Of a stretch of 64,000 bases of DNA, positions 1 to 11,699 are shown piece after piece. The position numbers were made by a program, and so were the translations under genes. Within the stretch, counting starts at the first letter, position 1. Every line of letters starts with the position of its first letter. The notes beneath the pieces are model-generated. The model did not search any database, was not told the origin of the DNA, and saw only the letters and a list, made by a program, of their open reading frames with translations. This stretch comes from Limnoperna fortunei (lineage: Eukaryota; Mollusca; Bivalvia; Mytilida; Modiolidae). The stretch spans positions 17,758,273-17,822,272 of the forward strand of contig OX104112.1 of the NCBI GenBank assembly GCA_944474755.1, written 5' to 3'.

Positions 1-721
1 AACTTTTCCTGTTCTGAGAGTCTTCAATAGCATAAAAACAACTCGTCTGAAGCTACCCTTAAGCATTTATTCCGTTATTTACTTACTTGCAACTGGATCG
101 CTCTGATCTTCTGCGAAATCACGACAGACCGAATACACAAATTCTCTTTATATACTATTAACGCGACCTTCGTAGAAGACATCTTAACGAAATATAAATT
201 GTTCATTTAATATGTTACTATCAATAGCTAAACTTAAAAACATCGATTAAATGACTTAGAAGTAATTAGATATCTCAGTTTATTTAACACCAAACTAATG
301 TATATATATATGTTGTTATATATATATATAGATATATTTTTTTAAAACTAGCCGTATCAATTTTTGTTACAACTTCATCGGGGTAATGATTTTCATTTTT
401 CATATTCCAAATAATTAAGAAATAATTCACACAGGCTGCGGTTTATCATTGTTTTACAACTTGGTGACCATTTGTATCGTATTGTGTTATCCCGTGCGAC
501 AGCGAATGCGAATTATTTCTATTCTAATAAGACAATTACGGTACATTTATAATATTTTCGTACCTATAGAAAACATATTTCCGCCATAAACATGCTATTC
601 CGTCAATGTAACACACAATATATTGCACCGGATAATTATAGCGCATGTCGCTATTTATAAGATTAATACGTCATACGCAATAGCTTTCCGGTGGAGTTAC
701 AGTTTTTTAATTAGAACAACC
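1..721. other. Anonymous AT-rich DNA
   Basis: No open frame of useful length, no recognisable splice-bounded exon and no element was seen. A short TA-rich microsatellite-like stretch lies around 300-340. Confidence 0.6.
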
Positions 722-822
722 CTTTAAAACACACCCTCCTCAGCACGAGTTGCTCATAAATAAATAATTTTTTACCACAGTTGTGGTCTGAAAGCCTTTA
801 AAGCACGTCATATTAGAATAAA
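722..822 (+). repeat. Dispersed repeat, copy 1 (about 100 bp)
   Basis: This stretch aligns with 2,352-2,456 in the same orientation. Both carry ACCCTCCTCAGC- or GCCCTCCTCAGC-type text, then a T-rich run ending TTTACCACAG, then AAGCCTTTAAAGCACGTCAT and TATTAGAATAA. I do not recognise the family. The two copies are about 1.6 kb apart and could be fragments of one element. Confidence 0.7.
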
Positions 823-1935
823 ATACAAAAAAATGTATGGAATTGTTTTAGCCATATTCAAATGTATGAATGCTAAATTATGATCATGGGGAGTTGTTTT
901 ATTGTTTTCTTTTTAATTATAATAATTACGAAAATAATAAACAATAGATATTTATTGTCGAAAAATTTAGAATTAAATTGGTTGGGTCTAAGAAACACCT
1001 AAAATGTGAGGTTTGCAAGGTATTTCTCATCTGTCTCATGGCAATCCAAAACAAATCTTGCCATTGATTTATCATATATATTGTTTTATTCTGCAACTGT
1101 AAATCTATTTATTTTTTGCTATAAAATCTGGTTGAAATGACAATCATCTGCCAATTTAGCAGAAAGGGTGGTGAATAACTTCATCATTGTAAACCAATAA
1201 ACAATTAGAATGTCCCTTGCCTTAGACAGTGAGGGAAAGGATACTATGCACTGCATAGTATGATGCCATAAAATATAGATTTACTGTATTTAACACCCTG
1301 TATTCATATAATAGAAAGGATTGCATGATAAACAATTTAATTTGATTTGTACATACCCGTCTCCTGTCTAGGAACGCGCTACATTCGATCTATTTTGAAT
1401 TGGACCAGTTTTGGTATGTTGTTTGGCAAGGCTCGGGACATTTAACGGTCTTCTTATTTCTTCTTTACCATAATTGTTCCATGGAAAAAGTGTAGGAATG
1501 TTTGAATTATTGGAAAATTGTCCACTTTATACTCAGTGCTACACTAGAGGCTAGTAACCCGCAGGACGTCTGATTGCATTCAACCATTTACGTTTGATCG
1601 GTACATTTTGTGAAAATGAAAGACAAAATAACATCTCTTATGAACGGATACTTATATACACTCGGGAACAACACACCACTGATTGCATATACCCATTTTG
1701 GCATGTATAATTCATTAATCTTTCTACGATCCATGATTATCTACATTGACAACACACCTGCAATGATAGTGCATCATGTTGAGTAGTCTCCATCCAGATT
1801 CTTAAATTGCATTTGTGCGTCCGGATTCATCCCTATATTGAACTTGTTTGCATTGCGCCCAACAACTGGCGTAAGTTTTTTATTTGATGATATTTTTATT
1901 ATTGAAAAAATTACTTCCGGTCATACGAAGAAGTG
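823..1935. other. Anonymous AT-rich DNA
   Basis: No gene, RNA or element could be supported here. Frames are short and interrupted on both strands. Confidence 0.55.
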
Positions 1936-2200
1936 TACGAAAGTTTACATTTGAATATTTTTTATTAAATATTGCATGATCAATTAATTAAACAATTATT
2001 ATTGTTATGCACAGTCAAGAATGTCAAGAGGGAAGCACAATGTGACGTCATTTTATGGATGTTTACATGTTTTCATATATTACTGGTCTGCAAATAGGTC
2101 CCTAACAATAGAATAATTGTTTTGTTTCCACCTTTTGGTAGCGAAATTACAAGAAGATGATACCAAACGCAATTATATATGAAGAGTACATCTTGAGACG
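1936..2200 (+). repeat. Dispersed repeat, copy A (matches 50,668-50,920)
   Basis: About 260 bp aligns in the same orientation with 50,668-50,920. Shared blocks include AAAGTTTACATTTGAATATT, ATTAAACAATTA, TATGCACAG, TGTGACGTCATTT, GGTAGCGAAATTACAA and CGCAATTATATATG. It is non-coding, with no terminal repeats visible. Both copies hold a perfect TGACGTCA palindrome, identical to the CREB/ATF site; whether that matters is unknown. Confidence 0.75.
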
Positions 2201-2351
2201 AAATTCCATGATTAATGTAAAAGGTAAAGAAACAACGTACTCGAAATGGAAATAATTCGTAAATTGGGTATTAGAATTTTTAACTTCTTGAACATTTTGT
2301 GTGTGATGTGTGCACCACCACTGAATTATTGATTAAATAACACTTTTAATA

Positions 2352-2456
2352 TATTTAAAACGCGCCCTCCTCAGCGCGTATTGCTCAATATATATAAATC
2401 TTTTTTTACCACAGGTGTGATCTCAAAGCCTTTAAAGCACGTCATATTAGAATAAA
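2352..2456 (+). repeat. Dispersed repeat, copy 2 (matches 722-822)
   Basis: Second copy of the roughly 100-bp repeat described at 722-822. It differs at scattered positions, for example GCGCGTATTG in place of GCACGAGTTG. Confidence 0.7.
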
Positions 2457-3719
2457 TTGTTTAATACAATAACCAGTAGCAAGAAAAAGCCTTTATTTCA
2501 GGTAGCAATCTACCTATTAGCTGCAACTTGATATCTTTCGATAATTAATCCGAACTCGAAGGGACGATGTTGTATGGGCAGAGTCCTTTCTGGCTATGGT
2601 TTGTGTTATATTAAATGAACCTCAAAGCGTTAATATATGAGAATTAATAATTTCAATTTAACTTATTATGGAACAACAAGATCCATAATTAAATTAGTCA
2701 GAATATGATTACTGGAATAAGTAAACTTATTTTTCCTTTGACAACGTCAACATACGGTTTACTACGTAGTAACGCAAAATGTGGTTTTTTAAGAAAATGG
2801 AAAGGAGGATAAACAAACATTAAACTGAACAGATTAGAGATTTTCCGTCAGATATTTCATTAAACTATATGTTAAACGTACACTGTTTACAAATGAAATT
2901 TAATGTATTTTCGGGTAAACAAATTTGTCATTTAAAGGTTGTCATTTAGCTACAAATTATTTTACATTCCATTACAAATTTTAAAAAAATCGGAAATTTG
3001 TTTTTAAAATATTTTTGTTATTCAGGAAAATTTTAAAATTCGAGATTAAAATGTTCTAACTAATGACACAGCGTCGTCCCTTTATTGGGCGGTTGAGAAA
3101 TCCTTGTCTCTACCCGAGGATAATATAAGAATTTCACGATTCATGCTTATTTAGCCACGGGTTGGGGAGTAAGGGCATTTTTAGTTAGAGGGCTGCTGAC
3201 GGAGATATGAAAACCCACTCTGTTTATATATTTTTGGATATTATAAAATGGGACCAAATCATGAACTGAATTTTTAAACTATACCTATTCATATATTTTA
3301 TGTGATTGTCTATCCACAATAATAGAACTACAGTCCATTCACTACCAAAATGTTTATTAACAAAGGTAACACATAAAAATCAAAGCGAAGCATTAGGACG
3401 TGCAATTTATTAATTTTCTTGTCTTCTAAAACTTCTTCTATAGCTCAATTCTTCTTTTCTTCATTTCCACAATTAATTCTAACATCTGTGAGCAATCCTG
3501 TCAACCCATTAACACCATTTATTTCACTGCATAACACATGTTTTATTGCTTTATTTAACTGCTAATAATAATTCTAATAATAATACTAATACTGTATTCT
3601 CATAAACATACATGTTAAAGAGAAATTATTTAACAATATTAATACAATAGTGCATTTGTTAGAAAATAACAATAGTTAACTAACCAGGGGGGACGCCTTT
3701 GATAACACAATTCTTATAT
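2457..3719. other. Anonymous AT-rich DNA
   Basis: No gene or element recognised. Confidence 0.5.
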
Positions 3720-4260
3720 ATTTCGATATTTTTTCTAGTACACCAACATCTGTTGTACTAAATAGCTGACTAAATTTTCAAGTATTTGCATTTTTATGAC
3801 AATAATTTGGCAGAGTTTTTTCCTATCGAAACTTAAAAAGTTACATACAAAAATATAGCGGTATTTATCACCAATTTCATTGTGGTTACATAAACTGCAC
3901 AGTCGTTCATTTCTCGGAATTTTGCGCCACCTGGCCTCTGCAATGGGCAAACTTTGGGATCCACATCTAACTTTACAAATATTATAATATAAATAAGCAG
4001 GTAATAGTGATAAATATTTTCAAAACCAAAGAGATTTTAAACATTCTATAACATATTGTTTTGGGTGAGTGGAAGACCAGTCTTGGATAAATTGGTCCTT
4101 TAATCTTAATTCTATACATTTCTCTATCCATTCCGGAGAATAATAATCATGGAGTATCCAACCGTTTGATAAACATTCTTTACAAACACTACAAAATACA
4201 TAACACAATGTAGGCATTTCGTTCTAAAATTGATGTTAATGGAAAGATTAATTTATTATA
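3720..4260 (-). mobile_element. LINE 3' fragment (C-terminal region of a non-LTR retrotransposon ORF2)
   Basis: Two minus-strand open segments (4,020-4,217 and 3,735-3,950) read as one decayed C-terminal tail. The second contains RWRKIPRNERLCSLC followed by N-x-x-E-I-G-D-K and VCNF, a Cys-x2-Cys ... Cys arrangement. The same arrangement occurs at the ends of the two plus-strand LINEs in this window (around 11,150-11,220 and 32,200-32,300), so all three belong to one LINE group. The reverse transcriptase is absent, and a stop separates the segments. It is a dead 5'-truncated copy. The exact LINE clade is not assigned. Confidence 0.65.
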
Positions 4261-6060
4261 TGATCGAGGTTCACTTCCTCGGCTTAAGATGAAAATGAAT
4301 TAGGGTCATTCATATATTTAGTTAATTTACAAACACCCAATGATACATCTTTCAGTGAAAAGAGCTACCTTTTCATATATTGTGGAAAGCTACAAAGGGG
4401 CCATACATATACTAAGTTAAACACCTTCCACACAACCATTCCTCTACCCAGTAAAAGTATAAAAGTATATTGTGGCGTCGATTGTCGGTTCAACACAACA
4501 AATATTATATTTAATTGTGATAAGTTCGTTCATGTTGGCCTAGGACCCAATTGTTGCCACAGCAGCGGGTTTACAAATTTAACACGTTTACACAACATGT
4601 GACTACTTTCAAGGTGGATCAATTCATTATTTGACATCATACTAGCGACAGAAACAAACTAACACATGTTTTTTTACCAATTATTGAAAAATAAGAATCA
4701 AACACCACTGGGTGAGCATGACTTTAAATCTCAGGCAACAACGGGAAAGATTTTTTGTGTCTTCAGACTCAACAAAGCCTTGTAGAGAACCAGAAATCTG
4801 TTCACTTGGGTGTCTGAGATTTTCAGATCTTGCTTTACCACCTTTATGTTTCAGGAAAGTTAATAGGGATGTATAATTATGTAAAAAGAGGATAATCATT
4901 TTCTTACTAACCTAATAAATAGTAAAGAAAAGTGGAAACCCAGGACAACTAGTAGCACATTGCAAGCGTCATCAAAACCAGAAATAAAAATATGCCTACG
5001 AACATTAGGGAAATAAATACAAGGGACTATAAATACATTTACAGTACATGTGCGAAAACTAATACGGCTTAATCAATCACGCTAACATTTACTTTGATCA
5101 AAGAATTTTTATTGGAATTTCTTGTCTGAATCTTACGTTGCAAATATGAATATCTATATGTAATACAGCACAGGTCCAATTCATAGCAGTGCAGCCATCT
5201 TATTGACATTTGCAGAGGTCACCCTTTAAAACCCTCTTATGTATTAGGCACCCTCGAATCTTACTAAGGGTGTTTCTGTCCTGTCCTGTTTTAATGAATA
5301 ATTTCAAATTATAAAACACAAAATTGTCTACAATGTATGTTAAAAACAATTTCTTTTGTTAAGTTTTATTACCAGTAAGGTTTTATTGTTTTCTAACAAT
5401 TAATACTATTTAAGTTTATTAATATATTAGCAAATGTCTTTGGAATATTGTAATATATTCATTTTTTAATTCAGTCGAAATAGTCTTTTAATTCCTTACT
5501 TAAAATATATTATACAAAATTTCATAACAAATAACAGCTACGAATTGCCGAGAGCTCCTGCATGAGTTAATAAACCGAGATTGCTGAAATAAATATTTTA
5601 GGCAAGTACATAACTTATTGATAAAACACGATTGTCTCGTAAGTGAATATGCAGAAAATTTAGCTTCTTATAAATTTTCATCATTAGAAGAGTTTTTAAT
5701 AAATATTTAATTCTTGTGTTTAAAAACATCCATTTATACCAAAACGCTCGTTGCATAATATCTCTATTTAAGTCACAGCTAGTTTATGCACAACGAAAGA
5801 CACACCTATTTTAAAATACATTTCATGTTAGCGCATATCTAATACACATGCATGCACATAAACCATAGCTCAACGTTTCTGATGGACGTCTAAACACTCA
5901 ACACATCTAAATGTCTGATTTTATTATCCCTTTATATAAGCTAAATGTCTGACTTTTTAATCCCTTTATATTCTTGTATATTCATTAATATATAAATTAA
6001 TTATTACTGTTGCTAAGTATCAATAGGTTGATTCTACCACACTTGCATAAATCCTGCATA
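4261..6060. other. Anonymous AT-rich DNA
   Basis: No supported gene. The minus-strand frame 4,681-4,899 (72 codons) has no recognisable domain and no flanking splice signals that I trust. Confidence 0.5.
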
Positions 6061-6061
6061 G

Positions 6062-6082
6062 GACCCCCCCCCCCCACCCCCA
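6062..6082 (+). repeat. Poly(C) tract
   Basis: A C homopolymer of 13 with one A and a further C run sits at the left edge of the virus-like element region. Confidence 0.8.
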
Positions 6083-6103
6083 ACGGCGAAATTCAAACGA
6101 AGA

Positions 6104-6307
6104 GTGTTTCTAATAACGTATAATAAATCAAGTATGGCAAATGTATACGATGGTAGACAAGTCGCCCCAGATAATAGTCAGGATGTTGATAAGGACACAT
6201 TTAAGAGAGGTGTGCCACAGATTGAAATATTATATAAAAGGATGGAATCCAATAGTAAGAACATGGATCACTACCAGGATTTGGAGAATAACACCCCAAC
6301 CCCCTAG
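6104..6307 (+). CDS. Short ORF in the virus-like element, unknown function
   Basis: A 67-codon open frame rich in polar and charged residues (contains VDKDTFKRGVPQIEILYKRM). The C-terminal half lies on a local tandem duplication (6,220-6,420), which suggests that part is not under coding constraint. I do not recognise the product. It could be the remnant of a structural or accessory ORF of the neighbouring element, or a chance frame. Confidence 0.25.
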   Translation: MFLITYNKSSMANVYDGRQVAPDNSQDVDKDTFKRGVPQIEILYKRMESNSKNMDHYQDLENNTPTP

Positions 6308-6420
6308 ACTGAAATAATAAATAAAAGGATATAATCTAATAGTATGAACATTGATCAATACCAGGACTTCTTCTTGGGGAATTAAACAGATTTGGAGGAT
6401 AGCACCCCAAACCCCTCGTG
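6220..6420 (+). repeat. Imperfect tandem duplication, about 90-110 bp
   Basis: The block from TGAAATATTATATAAAAGGA to ACACCCCAACCCCCT recurs immediately downstream as TGAAATAATAAATAAAAGGA to GCACCCCAAACCCCT. The second copy has a short insertion of about 20 bp after CTACCAGGACTT-like text. Confidence 0.65.
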
Positions 6421-6680
6421 AAACAGTTGAATGAGCATAACGAGATTTGTCAAAACTGCGGCGCAAAACAATTCAAGCCACGACTAGAAGACAAACCAGA
6501 TTAGAAACGTACCTGTGTGTACCCACTGAAGCGGAAGAAGCAATCGACGGTTGCTGCGCGAGACAAAGAAGGAAGACAACTGAAGCATCCCAATCGGAGG
6601 AAAAGTCGTGGTAAAAGTGGCAATAAAGTTCCCCGTCAAAAAGCTAAGGATGAGGGTTTATTGGGATACAGCAGGAGGCC

Positions 6681-9070
6681 TTGGTGAAGCTCATAGAGGA
6701 GAAAACCAACCGGAAATTCCTCCGAGAAGAGGTCATCTGCAAGAAGCAGATCAAAACACTTGTGAAGAACCCCGTGACCGGAGAGAATGCCTACGTCATT
6801 CCCTACTTCCGATCAGACCTTGTTACCATACCCAGTTATCAGACATCGTTTTGGAAATTGCATTCATGATGGAGAAGGTCAAGGAAAATATGGCTAAGTA
6901 CATGCGTGAAGGGAGCAGATGGACCTTCGGAAACATCTGAACCAATTCAAGCCGCTCGCATGTAGCTCCTATATACCAAACCAATCAACACTCGCGAAAA
7001 AAGGCGATCATCAATGTGAAAAACGAGGATGACCGCTGCTTCCAATGGGTGGTTCTGGCTACCCTACACCATGATGAGGTTGAAAAATCACGTGGCTCTG
7101 TATAAGAGATAAGAGGAGGAGCTGAAATTCGATGGAATCGACTTCCCAATATCGCTCAAGGCGATCGACAGGTTCGAAAAACATAACACTACAATCAGCA
7201 TCAACGTCATCGGGTTTGATGGCGTAAAGAAGAGTGAGGACGGGGAAGAAGAACGCCGACTCCACCCTCGTAGATCTCCTGACCTGCGAAGGCAGGCGGC
7301 ATTACTGCTGGATCGAAAGCTCATCGCGTCTTTTGACCTCCCAAGTGACGTGTAATAAAGAGTCGGTCTATTTCTGCCGCAGGTGTTTGTCTCAGTTCTC
7401 CAGGCAGGATATCATTGACATGCACTTTGAATACTGCCGGCAGTAAGGATGCAGTAATGATCGAGATGCCAATAGAAACTTCTGCCATAGTCTTCCACGA
7501 CTTCAAGAAAATGATGAAAGTTCCATTTGTGATCTATGCGGTCTTCGAGTGCTTCAAGGAGAAACTCAACACCTGCCAGCCGGATCCATCACAATTTTAC
7601 AAGGCGTACCAACAACAGCGACCCTCCGGTTTCTGATATCGCGTGAAGTACGGCGACTAAAAGATTTATCGGTCGTCTACTGTGGGGAGGATGCGGCCAA
7701 GAAGATCGTGCAGTGCATGGAGGAGGAAGTTCTAACAATCGCCAAACTATACAAGGAGGCGAAGCCCATGGAGTTGACCAACTAGGACAAGGGGCGCAAC
7801 AATGCCACATTTGCGATTATGCATTGAATAGGGATAAGTACCGTGGCGCTGCACACAACCAGTACAAAAATCTGGAATTCCAGTTCCCAATGAACGTCCC
7901 CATCATCTTCGACAACTTGAGCGGATATTATGCCTACATATTCGTAAAGAGCTAAGGAACACTGCTGGCAACATCAAGTGCATCCTATATACCAACGAGA
8001 AGAACATCAGCTTCTCAAAGCAGGTGGATAATCTGGAGATGTTCATCGATTTGATGCGATTCATGCTCTGCTCGTTAGATACTCGGTCCAAGAACCTCAC
8101 CCCGGACCAGTTCAGGACCACGAAGGCGAGATTTGGTGACCACCACGAGCTGATGATTCGCAAAGGGTATTCCCCTAAGATTATATGGATGGACCGTCCA
8201 AGCTGGAGGACGCCCAGCTCCCATCAAAAGAAGCTTTCTACAGCACACTCTACGGCAAGCATATCAGTGATGAGGAATATGCACACGCTCAGAGAGTTTG
8301 TCAGGTCTTCGGGTGCAATATGCGCGATTACCACGACCTCTACCTCGGAACCGAAGTGCTGCTGCTGACCGACATCATGGATAATTTAAGGGATGTATGC
8401 ATGAACTATTAGAAGCCTCATAATGCCCTCTACTACACGTCCCCCAGATTATCATGAAATGCTGCCTTCAAAAACACCGGAGTCAGCTTGGAGCTGTTAT
8501 CCGATTCAGACATGCTCCTGATATTCGAGCGAGGAACCAGAGGGGTGGCCATGATCTCTCACCGCCATGCCCGGGCCAACAATCCTTACATGGAAACCTA
8601 CGATCGCTCCCAGCCCACTGATCTACCTTGATGCCAATATCCTCAACGATTTCTACCAGGACATCGCCCCTCACGTCCCAGCGAAGTTCGACACCTCAAA
8701 CTATCCCGCCGAGCATCCCTCCGGCATCCCAACTGGCGTGAACAAATAGGTGATTGGGACGTTTTACGGACGAGTGCGGTGGCAAGGCCATGACCGAATT
8801 CATGGGGCTACGGGCGAGGCTATACGCCTTCAAGATGAATGACGGTCAGGCTATCAAGAAGGCAAAGGGAGTCACATGGTGCGTCATCAAGCGCAACATC
8901 GCCTTCGAGGACTACCCGCATGAAATCCACCTGCCGCTAAACATCATCCGGAGCCACCTTCATCAGATCTTCACCGAGGAGATCAATAAGATAACGCTTT
9001 CAGCGAACAGTGCCACATACTACTTCATGGTGTATCAACACCATTGCTCACGGTCATTATCGAATCTAAA
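6681..9070 (+). pseudogene. Type B DNA polymerase (protein-primed, Maverick/adintovirus type), broken
   Basis: Family-typical segments succeed one another in different frames: 6,681-6,869; 7,007-7,102 (CFQWVVLATLHHDE); 7,120-7,240; 7,234-7,446, with a Cys-x2-Cys ... His-x4-Cys finger (CRRC ... HFEYC); an Exo I region near 7,530 (VPFVIYAVFECF); an Exo II region near 7,900 (NLSGYYAYIF); 8,024-8,190; 8,185-8,412 (GCNMRDYHDLYLGTEVLLLT); a motif-A-like block near 8,625 (YLDANILNDFYQDI); and a C-terminal block at 8,754-9,070 (MTEFMGLRARLYAFK). At least eight frameshifts or stops separate them. The first catalytic Asp of Exo I reads Val and the expected Asp of Exo II reads Tyr. Only about 55 codons lie between motif A and the C-terminal block, and no Asp-Thr-Asp motif C is visible, so the polymerase core carries a deletion. 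It cannot be functional. Confidence 0.8.
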
Positions 9071-9189
9071 ACAGAGTAGCATAATAATGCACCACCTAAG
9101 CCTCCCGCATAAACCCGTCGAATGTAGAGCTGAAGCGAGCCATGAGGGTAGGTCGTTCGACGATGTGATATTCTCGCTATACATAAATG

Positions 9190-9333
9190 GATGATTTTGG
9201 ATCTCACACAAGGAAACGAGAATCGCTCTGGTTTCAAGATCCTCGAAAATCAGATGTTTGAGAACAAGGAAAAGATTGCTGCTCTTGAGATGTATGTGCA
9301 GCTTAAACATTCATCCACTGTAAGTATCGGCTG
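9190..9333 (+). CDS. Short coiled-coil ORF of the virus-like element
   Basis: An open frame reads ILDLTQGNENRSGF, then a strongly helical, heptad-like segment FENKEKIAALEMYVQLKH, and stops soon after. It lies directly downstream of the polymerase remnant, on the same strand. I do not recognise a family. It may be a fragment of a larger structural protein. Confidence 0.3.
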
Positions 9334-9830
9334 ACGTTCAATGAGTGATCGCAGGGTTGACTTACTCTCAACGTTTCTGGTCCCACACCAGGGACAGGAA
9401 AAATTGAAAAACATATTGGAGCTTGAAAGCCTTCACACAAGAGTTGAATGTCTTGGGATAGCCTCGCCATTTGACGTATACTTCCATTTTTTTCTTGCCG
9501 GGTTCGTCGACTCATGATCTTCTCCATGCGAAAGAGGTCTTGGGTGGTCTTCTGGAGCTCGGGCTCGTAGAAAGATCCCTGAATCTCCTCGATGTTGAAG
9601 CCCTTGAGACGATTAAAGGGCGGTTCCGTTCCTAAGACCATGGTCACTGCTACAACTTCTTCTGTCCAGCGCGGGGTGTATACTTCCTCGAACACACCTT
9701 TCTTCTTTGTGATTCGGACTTAGATTCGCGGTGGCTGCATGGGGGAAATATCTCCGTAGAGGTTCCAGAAGCTTTTGGTTTCGTTCTCCTTCTGACTGGC
9801 GGCAGATATAGGTAATCCTCCTCCATCAAT
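9303..9830 (-). pseudogene. Retroviral-type integrase, C-terminal half with chromodomain-like tail, broken
   Basis: The minus-strand frame 9,303-9,695 contains TPRWTEEVVAVTMVLG, then GFNIEEIQGSFYEPELQKTT and LFRMEKIMSRRTRQEKNG. This matches the SH3-like C-terminal region and the start of the chromodomain found in integrases of Mavericks and related virus-like elements. The rest of the chromodomain continues in another frame. The catalytic core (DDE) is not present; sequence upstream on this strand (9,720-9,947) gives only short unrelated segments. Orientation is opposite to the polymerase, so the two genes converge. Confidence 0.65.
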
Positions 9831-10020
9831 CGTCAAGATAAAGAAACACCTCAAATACATCGTCAAGGTAGAGAAATACCTCAAATACTTTGAAGATAAA
9901 ATGATGGAGTACATATCTCTGATGAAGCAGATCGAGCTGGAGTCCATCCTCGATGTTATGAGGAAATTCAGTCACATCAACGACTGCGATTACAGGAAGC
10001 TGCATCGTAGCCTTCTATAA
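9825..10020 (+). CDS. Helical ORF remnant next to the integrase
   Basis: An open frame reads KKHLKYIVKVEKYLKYFEDK, then MMEYISLMKQIELESILDVM and a C-terminal basic tail ending at a TAA at 10,018-10,020. It is predicted to be almost entirely alpha-helical, probably a coiled coil. A short internal duplication is visible (two KYL/KYI-type repeats). Function unknown. It sits at the right edge of the GC-richer element and probably belongs to it. Confidence 0.35.
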
Positions 10021-10139
10021 GAAAATATACAATGCCATTGTTGATTAAGGGTTGGGCTAAAGATGATAAAAAATAAACTATCTGGGAAAATTTTAAGAGT
10101 TATTTATAACATGTATGATAATATTTAATCATGTGTTAA

Positions 10140-11694
10140 GCAAGGGGATCATATATTATCTTGATGTTTCTCATGCGATATAGGTGTTAGACAAGGCGAA
10201 AATCTCTCCTTTTCTGTTTCTATTTTCCTAGCAGATCTAGAAGATCAATTCAATACCAACAATATTGTTGGTTTGAAAAGTGTATCAAATGTAATGAATA
10301 ATGATTTGAGAACATACTTGTTGTTATTTGTTTTATTATGTGCTGATGACACTATTTTACTTGCTGAGAGTGCTCAAGGTTTACAAGACACTCTTACTGC
10401 ATTTAAAATTAATTGTAACGCATGGAAATTGTTCATTGATGTAGACAAAACAAACGATGTAATTTTTTCGAAGAGAAAATGAACACGTAATTTTGAATTT
10501 AGATTGTGTGACCAAACTATAGAAATTGTTGAGAATTTTTCGTACATAGAACTTATATTTAACTGTAATAGGAAGTTTACACAAGCAAAGAAAAAAACTC
10601 TGCGAACAAAAAGACTTTATGCTTTATATGGTAAAATTAAAAACTTAAATATACCGATTGATCTTCAATTTAAATTATTTGAATTGCTCATTGAACCGAT
10701 TTTATTGTATACATGCGAAGTCTGCGGATTTGAAAAATCTCAGGTCATTGAGAAGATTCAACTGAGTTTTCTAAAAAATATCCATTCATTGAGAAAAAGC
10801 ACACCAAATTACATGGTCTACGGAGAGACGGGCAAATCTCCGATAGAAATTCGCATTAAATGTCGCATGTTAAATTTTTGGAGTAAGTTGTTAGCAGGAA
10901 GCGACAAGCTATCTTGGAAGTTGTATTCCTTGCTTTTACATGCAAATTTTATTAGATCAGTTTATTCAAAAGTGGTCTAGTAAAATGGACCAATCTTCTA
11001 GGGGCTGTTATATTCCAAACAAAAAACAAATTTTGTATTGGAAAAATATCTTATTTCCTTGAAGAAAAAAGAAGAATTTACATAACTAAACTCCGATGCT
11101 CCAACGTCAAGTTTCCTATTGAAACAGGACGCTGGCAAAAGATTCCAAAAATTTAGCGTTATTGTAAACATTGCAATTTGAGATCAATTGGCAATGAATC
11201 CCATTATCTTTTCTTTTGCCAAAATGAACAAATACACCAACGTCGACTGAAATACATCCCTGGTGATTATCTTAGATCACCAGGCGATTATAAGATTATT
11301 GGTCTCCTCTCATTGTGCAACATACTAGTTTGAACAATTTGGCTATATTCATTCAAAAACTATCTAGTTTACTATGATTTATAAAGTAGTTACGAGAATA
11401 TTTTTATATATAATCCAACACATTTAATTTAAAGCTCGTGGTCAAAATATTATGTACATGCAATTGATTATCACGATTATCACGTGATACGATCATTAGT
11501 CTTTTAAATGACCCTGAATTTCACGTAGTCGGCGTTACTGATCTACATTTAATGCATATTACTGATTTGATTTATGTGTCATACTTTGCCGTCCTGTCTT
11601 TCTTTCCCATTTGTATATATGTTATTTTCACATTGTCCTCTTATTGCAGCGTAAGCTGCCTGAGTGTATTAATAAAATCTTGAAATCTTGAAAA
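10140..11694 (+). mobile_element. LINE (non-LTR retrotransposon), 5'-truncated, 3' half of ORF2
   Basis: Reverse transcriptase text starts near 10,183 with GVRQGENLSFSVSIFLADLE (split by a frame change). It continues to the catalytic loop in frame 10,273-10,482 (LLCADDTILLAESAQGL, with Cys in place of the usual Tyr before ADD), then frame 10,504-10,980 (thumb and C-terminal region; LLIEPILLYTCEVCGF). A C-terminal Cys/His cluster follows near 11,150-11,220. The 3' end is AATAAAATCTTGAAATCTTGAAAA, a short ATCTTGAA repeat of the kind that ends many LINEs. There are several frameshifts. It is closely related in layout to the copy at 30,780-32,600. Confidence 0.8.
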
Positions 11695-11699
11695 ACTAG

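Larger units (their letters stand above)
6100..10025. mobile_element. Decayed Maverick/Polinton-like (adintovirus-like) element
   Basis: A stretch of clearly higher GC than its surroundings. It carries, in order, a short plus-strand leader ORF, a broken protein-primed type B DNA polymerase on the plus strand, a short alpha-helical ORF, an integrase C-terminal half on the minus strand and a second helical ORF on the plus strand. A type B polymerase together with a retroviral-type integrase is the hallmark pair of Mavericks/Polintons and of adintoviruses. No capsid, ATPase or protease gene was recognised and no long terminal inverted repeats were found, so this is a partial, dead copy. The limits are approximate; the right side abuts a LINE. 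Confidence 0.65.

Noticed and set aside
722..2456. The two 100-bp direct repeats as LTRs of a 1.7-kb retrotransposon
   Set aside because: No TG...CA ends, primer-binding site or polypurine tract, and nothing coding between them.
7059..7324. Minus-strand ORFs at 7,059-7,265 and 7,088-7,324
   Set aside because: Shadows of the plus-strand polymerase remnant; serine/leucine-rich antisense text without a domain.
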